A stretch of 18,477 nt of DNA, taken from NCBI GenBank assembly GCA_002862325.1, contig PKCT01000115.1, forward strand, positions 1 to 18,477, written 5' to 3'. Both the position numbers and the translations under genes were made by a program. This DNA comes from Phycisphaerae bacterium (lineage in GTDB: Bacteria; Planctomycetota; Phycisphaerae; Phycisphaerales; SM1A02). Positions 13,910 to 18,477 of this stretch are shown in pieces. Under the pieces are notes generated by a model. The model was not told where the DNA came from and did no database searches. It saw only the letters and a list, made by a program, of their open reading frames with translations. Within the stretch, counting starts at the first letter, position 1. Every line of letters begins with the position of its first letter.

Positions 13910-15204
13910 GTCGTCGCCTCCGAGCCATCCTTCGGAGTGGTCTCGGACGACGAAGGGCGGAGTCCGGACACGGCGGGCGTCAACGCGCCAAGAAGCATGG
14001 CGACGATGACGCTACCCAGGACGGTTGCGCCGGCGTGGGTCGAGGTCTCCAGAACCGGGGCGGCGGCGATGGCGATGGCGATCATCGGAACCCGGGCCGG
14101 GCCCAGGAAGAGGGGATCGCGACGAGAGAGGTCGGGAAAGGTGGGACCGAGCATGCGGCGTGCGATCATGGGTTTCACGATCAGGCGAACCACCGCGATC
14201 GCGGTGCCGATGGCCAGCGCCTTTCCGAGGTTGCCACCACTGGCGATCGTCCCGCATCCGAGCAGCAGGAGAACCGCCATGCCGGGTTCGGCGGACTGGA
14301 GTCCCCGTTCAAGGTCGCGAAGGTGAGGGTCCCTGAGGTTCGCGAAGATTCCACCGAGCAGAAGTCCGACGAGGACGGGATTGACCTGGAGGCGATGGGC
14401 GAAGCCTGTCGCGAGAAGGACGATCGCCAGAGTGATGACGAGGACTTCCTGCGGTACTCCGCTGGTGCGACGGAGCAGCAGGCGTGCGCCGAATCCGAGG
14501 AGAAGCGCGATTCCGAGGGTGAGGACGAGGTCGAGCGCACCGCGGGTTGGGGACTCGATGGAGACGGCGTCGTCCGAGACATGGAACATCCGGCTCACGA
14601 GGCTGAAGGCGACGATCGAGATCACCGCGCCGATGCCACCGCCCGCCTGAATCAGTTGTGAGAGATCGCCGGTCCGAGGCGACAGTTGGGGACGAAGGGA
14701 GCGGGTCTCCGGCGCCCAGCTGAGGAAGGCGATCACGAGGGCGAATCCCGGACCGATCGCGAGCACACGCTGCCAGTCGGCGAGGAGTGCGTATCCGACG
14801 GCGACGGTGAAGACTACGCCGACCGGAATGGCGATCGCGAGATCAACCGCGATCCAACGTCGAAGCAGGGACGGGATGGCGTGGATCAGGGTTCGACGCA
14901 ACTGGAGACCGACGATCAGACCGATCCAGACGAGGGCGATCTCGAGCAGCGGACGGAGCGGTCCGAGCCCGTCCTGATCCACGACACCGAGCCCACGAGG
15001 TCCGACCAGCAGTCCGGCCATCGTGGCGAACCAGCCGCCCGCGGTCAGGGCGGCCACCCATCGATGCCTCTGGAGCCGCGCGTAGAGCCTGGTGGTGGCG
15101 AACGTCGCGACGGTTCCGACGACGGCGATTCCGACAAAGATAGCGAGCACATTCGAGGCACTGTCGTCGGCGCCCGCGGCGGCGATGGTGATCGGTGTCG
15201 TCAC
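13906..15204 (-). CDS. Divergent antiporter-like membrane protein, partner of the downstream CPA2 antiporter
   Basis: 432 residues, about twelve hydrophobic segments, overall topology of a CPA-family exchanger. The central motif is altered: the equivalent of the S-P-A ... E ... G-P region reads F-L-S-W-A-P-E-T-R-S-L-R-P-Q followed by G-D-L-S-Q-L-I-Q-A-G-G-G, so the conserved Lys/Asp pair seen in its neighbour is not evident. It may be a non-transporting partner or have another specificity. The start is a GTG at 15204 with GGAGA (plus-strand 15212-15216) seven bases upstream. It lies 37 bases after the PII-like gene and its stop overlaps the next start by four bases. The loop linking helices is short and no soluble nucleotide-binding domain is present. 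Membrane protein: sure; antiporter homology: likely; activity: unknown. Confidence 0.82.
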   Translation of the reverse strand: MTTPITIAAAGADDSASNVLAIFVGIAVVGTVATFATTRLYARLQRHRWVAALTAGGWFATMAGLLVGPRGLGVVDQDGLGPLRPLLEIALVWIGLIVGLQLRRTLIHAIPSLLRRWIAVDLAIAIPVGVVFTVAVGYALLADWQRVLAIGPGFALVIAFLSWAPETRSLRPQLSPRTGDLSQLIQAGGGIGAVISIVAFSLVSRMFHVSDDAVSIESPTRGALDLVLTLGIALLLGFGARLLLRRTSGVPQEVLVITLAIVLLATGFAHRLQVNPVLVGLLLGGIFANLRDPHLRDLERGLQSAEPGMAVLLLLGCGTIASGGNLGKALAIGTAIAVVRLIVKPMIARRMLGPTFPDLSRRDPLFLGPARVPMIAIAIAAAPVLETSTHAGATVLGSVIVAMLLGALTPAVSGLRPSSSETTPKDGSEATT

Positions 15205-15241
15205 GTGACGTTCTCCGATCGAGCCGGAGTCTCGGCGGGCA

Positions 15242-15571
15242 TCAGTGACCGAATCCGATCACCGCCTCCACCGGGATCACTGCACCCACTGGACGCTGTT
15301 CGGGTCTGAGCTCATCCAGGTATCGCAGAAGGCTCTCGATCCGATCCGGGGTCGAGACGGAGACGAGCATGCGGCTTCCCGTGTGCTGGGGGAGCAGCGC
15401 AGCGAGCCCCGAGAAGATCGGCATGTCCTCGCGAATGACGGCGCCGATGCCGCGGCTTTCCAGGATCGTCGCTCCGGTGATCCCCACGTCCAGGAAGCCA
15501 GTGATCAGCGGATCGAACGCGTCCTCGTTTCGAGCGATGAGGATCAACAGTCGGTGTCCGGACTCAGCCAT
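15242..15571 (-). CDS. PII-like signal protein (GlnB-fold)
   Basis: 109 residues, the length of PII proteins. The pattern fits a ferredoxin-like GlnB fold: a first strand L-L-I-L-I-A-R, a helix leading to F-L-D-V-G-I-T-G-A-T-I-L-E-S-R-G-I-G (the G-v-x-G-x-T-x-x-E-x-x-G-x-G pattern of PII), a central segment, a second L-V-S-V-S-T strand and helix, and a final G-A-V-I-P-V-E-A-V-I-G strand. The central T-loop region is hydrophobic and lacks the Tyr and basic residues of true GlnB/GlnK, so it is a PII-like protein, probably binding a nucleotide and acting on a membrane partner. It overlaps the IIA-like gene by eight bases and precedes two antiporters, the likely targets. Ligand and mechanism are unknown. 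ATG 15571 is preceded by GGAGG (plus-strand 15581-15585). Confidence 0.75.
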   Translation of the reverse strand: MAESGHRLLILIARNEDAFDPLITGFLDVGITGATILESRGIGAVIREDMPIFSGLAALLPQHTGSRMLVSVSTPDRIESLLRYLDELRPEQRPVGAVIPVEAVIGFGH

Positions 15572-16031
15572 GCGCCTCGTCCTCCGCCTGGATCGCGGTG
15601 CGCAACGCTTCGTCCGACTCGGCCGCTCGAAGTCGGTCCCGAGCTTCCGGGGTCGCGGTGAGCCTGGCGAGTCGGGCGAGCAGTCGCACGTGTTCCCACG
15701 GCTGGGTCGCGTCGCCGAACATGGCGAAGATCAGATCGCACCGATAGCCATCGAAATGCACCGCCGTGCGGGCATGCATCACCACGACGAGGCTTCGAGG
15801 CAGGCCCGGCACGAGCGCGTGGGGGAAGGCGACCCCCTCTGGGGTACCGGTCGAGCTTTGAACCTCCCGGGCCTGGAGCGCATCGAGCAGTTTCTCGGAT
15901 GAGATCGCTGGATCGGAGCCGGACATGGCTGCGGCGGCGATGTCCGCGGCTCTTGTGAGCACGCTCTCAAGATCTGAAGCGGGCTCGAGGACCAGGATTC
16001 CTTCTGAGATGAGGTAGGGAGCGAGTGCCAC
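15564..16031 (-). CDS. PTS EIIA-like (PtsN/EIIA-2 type) domain protein
   Basis: 155 residues, matching single-domain EIIA-2 proteins such as EIIA-Ntr. The phosphoacceptor H71 sits in G-V-A-F-P-H-A, equivalent to the G-x-A-x-P-H motif of PtsN, after G-T-P-E. Later elements D-L-I-F-A-M-F-G-D and H-V-R-L-L-A-R-L-A-R-L match the family's second half. EIIA-Ntr proteins are known to control potassium transporters by binding. Here the gene leads a block with a PII-like protein and two antiporters, so a similar role is likely. No EIIB/EIIC sugar permease, HPr or EI gene is in the window. The start is GTG 16031, with no strong ribosome site; no better in-frame start was found. It is the first gene leftward from the divergent intergenic region. 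Confidence 0.85.
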   Translation of the reverse strand: MALAPYLISEGILVLEPASDLESVLTRAADIAAAAMSGSDPAISSEKLLDALQAREVQSSTGTPEGVAFPHALVPGLPRSLVVVMHARTAVHFDGYRCDLIFAMFGDATQPWEHVRLLARLARLTATPEARDRLRAAESDEALRTAIQAEDEAHG

Positions 16032-16053
16032 GATGGAACCATATCGTGAGATG

Positions 16054-16066
16054 CCCCAATTTGGGG
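16054..16066. promoter_or_regulatory. Palindromic CCCCAA-T-TTGGGG in the leader of the PTS-IIA-like gene
   Basis: Perfect 6-bp arms around one base, in the first 35 bases upstream of the IIA-like GTG. The spacer is too short for a full hairpin, so a protein-binding site (operator) is the more natural reading. No regulator is identified. Confidence 0.3.
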
Positions 16067-16142
16067 TCGCGAGCGGGGCCTTTGATTATCAGACGTATCA
16101 TTTCCGGCTCGGTCGAAGCCGTCTTCCGCTATGATTTTGCGC

Positions 16143-16157
16143 TTTGGAATCGCCAAA
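16143..16157. promoter_or_regulatory. Short inverted repeat TTTGG-N5-CCAAA in the divergent intergenic region
   Basis: Arms of five bases with a five-base spacer, about midway between the two divergent transcription units. It could be an operator for either side. Five-base arms arise easily by chance, so this is weakly supported. Confidence 0.22.
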
Positions 16158-16176
16158 TCATCCCGATTTTATGAAC

Positions 16177-16201
16177 ACCGATCGGCAAGATTGGACCGAT
16201 C
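16177..16201. promoter_or_regulatory. Operator-like repeats abutting the -35 element of the act operon
   Basis: GATCGG (16180-16185) and CCGATC (16196-16201) are inverted arms ten bases apart. ACCGATC also occurs twice in direct orientation (16177-16183 and 16195-16201), 18 bases start to start. The block ends one base before the proposed -35 box, a place typical for an activator or repressor site. The regulator is unknown. Confidence 0.35.
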
Positions 16202-16202
16202 T

Positions 16203-16232
16203 TTGACCGGTACCCAGAAGCCCGGCTACACT
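16203..16232 (+). promoter_or_regulatory. Sigma-70-like promoter of the Alternative Complex III operon
   Basis: TTGACC (16203-16208) and TACACT (16227-16232) are separated by 18 bases, a close match to TTGACA-N17-TATAAT. The predicted transcription start is near 16239, giving a leader of about 80 bases to the preferred actA start. It is the best promoter match I saw in the window's main intergenic region. Confidence 0.5.
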
Positions 16233-16318
16233 TTATTAGACCGGACTTCGTGAAAAAAGGAACGATCTTTCCGCCGTGTGACCGGCCTCCGATCGATTCC
16301 GTTGGAACTCGCGCTGCG

Positions 16319-16972
16319 ATGAGTAGATTTCTCTTCCCACGTTGGAGCAACGCTCTCCTGCCGACCTTGATGGTGGTGGGTGGGTTGCTGCCGCTATACG
16401 TCGTTCTCTTCGTGGCTTATGGGTTCAGCCCCAAGACACTTGAAGTCGGTTACGAACCTCCTCAGCCGGTTCCCTTCAGTCATGCACTTCACGCGGGTGA
16501 GCTCGGCATGGACTGCCGCTACTGCCACAACACGGTCGAGAAGGCCGCGCACGCCGCGGTTCCCCCGACCCAGACGTGCATGAACTGCCACAAGTGGGTT
16601 CGTCCGGAGAGTCCGAAGCTCGAGAAGGTCAAGGAGAGCTACGAGACCGGCATGCCGATCGACTGGATCTACGTCAACAAGATCGCGGACTACTCGTACT
16701 TCAACCACAGTGCGCACGTGAACCGTGGCGTCGGCTGCGTCGAATGCCACGGGCGAGTGGACCAGATGGAAGTCGTGTATCGGCACGAGCCCCTGTCCAT
16801 GGGGTGGTGTCTGGACTGTCATCGGAACCCGACCGATCGGCTACGTCCGGTGTCAGAGATCACGAATCTCGCCTACGACCAACGAACCGAGCTCACGTAC
16901 GAGGAGCGGGTCGCGCTGAAGGATCTCTATCACATCAATCCCTCGGAAAACTGCTCCACATGTCATCGCTGA
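16319..16972 (+). CDS. actA: Alternative Complex III subunit ActA, pentaheme cytochrome c
   Basis: 217 residues. ActA carries electrons out of Alternative Complex III, a quinol:electron acceptor oxidoreductase unrelated to bc1. After M-S-R-F-L-F-P-R-W comes one membrane helix (about 12-36), then a periplasmic domain with five heme motifs: CRYCH 66-70, CMNCH 87-91, CVECH 140-144, CLDCH 164-168 and CSTCH 212-216. Extra His residues (for example in F-S-H-A-L-H and F-N-H-S-A-H) can serve as sixth ligands, as in cytochrome c7/c3-like proteins. The ATG at 16319 gives the usual short N-terminus; the GTG at 16250, only about ten bases after the predicted transcription start, would add 23 residues and is less likely. 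The fifth heme motif lies at the very C-terminus and its codons overlap the start of actB. Confidence 0.94.
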   Translation: MSRFLFPRWSNALLPTLMVVGGLLPLYVVLFVAYGFSPKTLEVGYEPPQPVPFSHALHAGELGMDCRYCHNTVEKAAHAAVPPTQTCMNCHKWVRPESPKLEKVKESYETGMPIDWIYVNKIADYSYFNHSAHVNRGVGCVECHGRVDQMEVVYRHEPLSMGWCLDCHRNPTDRLRPVSEITNLAYDQRTELTYEERVALKDLYHINPSENCSTCHR

Positions 16973-18477
16973 ACCCGAGTGAACGAGAACCGGATCGCAC
17001 CGGTGGCTGCGGGGAGGATCGGCCCACGCCGGCACCGGCACGCCGCGAATATTGGCGCAGTCTCGAGGATTTCCAGGACACGGAAGACTTCCGTGCCTGG
17101 ATGCACAGAGAGTTTCCGAGCAACGCGGATCTGCTAGAAGGTGACGATCGACGGCAGTTCATCAAGCTGATGGGGGCCTCCTTCGCCCTGGCGGGGTTGG
17201 GGGCGGCGGCGTGTCGGAGAATCCCCGAGCAGTACATCGTGCCGTATTCGGTCCGACCCGCCGAGCGGATTCCCGGAAAGCCCATTCACTACGCCACGAG
17301 TCTCGAACTCGGCGGCATCGGCCAGGGTGTGATCGTCAAGAGCTTCGATGCTCGGCCGATCAAGATCGAGGGCAACGCCGCCCATCCGACCTCGGTCGGT
17401 GGATGCGATGCCATCACGCAGAGCGAGGTGCTTCGCGTCTACGACCAGAACCGAAGTCGATCCGTGCTCCAGAACGGCGCGCCCTCGAACGCCGCCGCGT
17501 TCGAGACCTGGTTCGAGGGCAAGCGCGATGGCGCGAGTCGGACCCCGTTCGGCACGGGGCGGATCGCGGTGCTCGCCGAGTCCTCTGGAAGCCCCAGCGT
17601 CGCGAGGATGCGCCAGGCGCTTCTCGAACGCTATCCCTCCATCACCTGGCACGAGTGGGAACCGATCGACGGCGATGGCGAACGTCGTGGCACGGCGCTC
17701 GCCTTCGGCGCACCGCATCGTTCGCAGCCGATGCTCGAGAGGGCCGACGTCATCGTCTGTCTCGACGCGGACCCTCTTCACACCCATCCCGCCGCGGCCC
17801 AGCTGTCGAAGGCGTGGGCGAGTCGTCGTCGGCTCGATGCGAAGAACGCGGCGGACCAGACGCTCAGTCGCATGTATTCGGTCGAAGGCGTCCTCTCGCT
17901 GACCGGCATGAACGCCGACGACCGCATGGTGGTGCGCTCCGGCGACATCGGCGCCGTGGCGGCCAAGCTCGCGAAGGTCCTGGACGTCGACGTCCCCGGG
18001 CTCGACCAACTCGCCGGGACCATCGACGATCCTTCGCTCCAGTTCGAAGAGACGGACGAGGAGATCTTCAAGGCCATGGCCAAGGATCTGAAGTCGCATC
18101 GCGGTTCCAGCGTGGTGTTGGCGGGAGAGACCCAGCCGCCCGCGGTCCACGCCCTGGTCGCGGCCATCAACGTTCGCCTCGGAAACGTCGGCAAGACCAT
18201 CGCCTACACGGCCGACGCGTCTCCCTATCGACACGCGTCGCTTCGATCCCTCGTCGAGCGGAAGGACGTCGACACCGTCGTGGTTCTGGGTGGCAACCCG
18301 GTCTACGACGCACCCGCGAACCTCGACTTCGCCACGTGGTACGCGTCGGTCCCCAACCGCGTGCACCTCGCCTTCGAAGTGAATGAGACGTCGAAGTTCT
18401 CGACCTGGCATCTTCCTCAGACCCACTTCCTGGAGTCCTGGGGCGACACCACCGGCTACGACGATGACGACCACAAC
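16960..18477 (+). CDS. actB: Alternative Complex III subunit ActB, molybdopterin-oxidoreductase-like (3' partial)
   Basis: The frame stays open for 506 codons from ATG 16960 to the right edge, so the C-terminal part is missing. It overlaps actA by 13 bases. The N-terminus has the ActB signature Y-W-R-S-L-E-D-F (31-38), then a Tat signal D-D-R64-R65-Q-F-I-K-L-M-G-A-S followed by a hydrophobic stretch ending A-A-A-C85, which may also be lipidated. Next are I-V-P-Y and I-P-G-K-P-I-H-Y-A-T-S, typical of the family. The rest resembles the molybdopterin-enzyme fold (G-N-P-V-Y-D near residue 447, and F-L-E-S-W-G-D close to the edge). In known ActB proteins this domain has no molybdenum cofactor, and a C-terminal part, outside this window, binds iron-sulfur clusters. 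The Tat signal links its export to TatC, which is encoded 5 kb away. Confidence 0.93.
   Translation, partial: MSSLNPSEREPDRTGGCGEDRPTPAPARREYWRSLEDFQDTEDFRAWMHREFPSNADLLEGDDRRQFIKLMGASFALAGLGAAACRRIPEQYIVPYSVRPAERIPGKPIHYATSLELGGIGQGVIVKSFDARPIKIEGNAAHPTSVGGCDAITQSEVLRVYDQNRSRSVLQNGAPSNAAAFETWFEGKRDGASRTPFGTGRIAVLAESSGSPSVARMRQALLERYPSITWHEWEPIDGDGERRGTALAFGAPHRSQPMLERADVIVCLDADPLHTHPAAAQLSKAWASRRRLDAKNAADQTLSRMYSVEGVLSLTGMNADDRMVVRSGDIGAVAAKLAKVLDVDVPGLDQLAGTIDDPSLQFEETDEEIFKAMAKDLKSHRGSSVVLAGETQPPAVHALVAAINVRLGNVGKTIAYTADASPYRHASLRSLVERKDVDTVVVLGGNPVYDAPANLDFATWYASVPNRVHLAFEVNETSKFSTWHLPQTHFLESWGDTTGYDDDDHN

Noticed and set aside
12533..14326. 597-codon + strand frame opposite the antiporter genes
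   Set aside because: Very rich in Asp, Glu, Arg and Gln with no domain pattern; the minus-strand frames encode clear membrane transporters with ribosome sites.
16085..16090. Minus-strand -10 element GATAAT as a promoter for the PTS-IIA-like operon
   Set aside because: The -10 match is good and the position is plausible, but no acceptable -35 box lies 16-19 bases upstream and there is no extended -10, so I could not support it as a feature.
17134..18474. Long frames overlapping actB on the - strand, and on the + strand at 17211-18386
   Set aside because: The true frame is actB (from 16960), which has no stop before the window edge and carries family signatures; the others are shadows.

Overview
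The window looks like chromosomal DNA of a GC-rich bacterium. An aerobic respiratory cluster is interrupted by an ion-transport and housekeeping block on the opposite strand. The best guess for the host is Planctomycetota, possibly a Phycisphaerae-like lineage. This rests on an Alternative Complex III operon next to caa3 oxidase genes, a cytochrome b carrying its own cytochrome c domain, and a TatC with a large extra loop. The taxonomic call is inference; other phyla with Alternative Complex III are not excluded.

Region 1 (1-9182, + strand) is a tightly packed respiratory operon that enters from the left. It encodes the 3' end of caa3 oxidase subunit II with a fused cytochrome c, subunit I, subunit III, an unidentified multi-spanning protein with a COX4-like N-terminus, a diheme cytochrome c lipoprotein, a Rieske protein, a cytochrome b fused to cytochrome c, a CtaG-polyferredoxin fusion, and a small FixH/YtkA-like exported protein. 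Most junctions overlap by four bases or are separated by a few tens of bases. The operon therefore specifies a quinol-oxidising bc-type complex, a terminal oxidase and a copper-loading protein together. The order subunit III, diheme c, Rieske, cytochrome b resembles the actinobacterial ctaE-qcrCAB order that makes a bcc-aa3 supercomplex, with one additional gene inserted.

Region 2 (9179-16031, - strand) reads leftwards. In transcription order it holds a PTS IIA-like protein, a PII-like protein, two consecutive CPA-type antiporter-like membrane proteins, TatD, TatC, TadA and a HAD-family hydrolase. The first four genes form a compact, apparently coupled unit: two candidate signal proteins placed ahead of two transporters. 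The region ends tail to tail with region 1, sharing four bases.

Region 3 (16032-18477) starts with a 287-base divergent intergenic stretch, relatively rich in A/T runs, with a good sigma-70-like promoter and several inverted repeats. It then encodes pentaheme ActA and the first 506 codons of ActB of Alternative Complex III, which runs off the right edge. The genome thus encodes two different quinol:cytochrome c oxidoreductases within about 13 kb, both close to one caa3 oxidase.

The most unusual points are the CtaG-polyferredoxin fusion with its FixH-like partner, the loss of the W-Y of the PEWY motif in cytochrome b (P-D-T-L instead), and the PTS-IIA/PII/double-antiporter cassette. I saw no CRISPR array, insertion sequence, rRNA or convincing complete tRNA.
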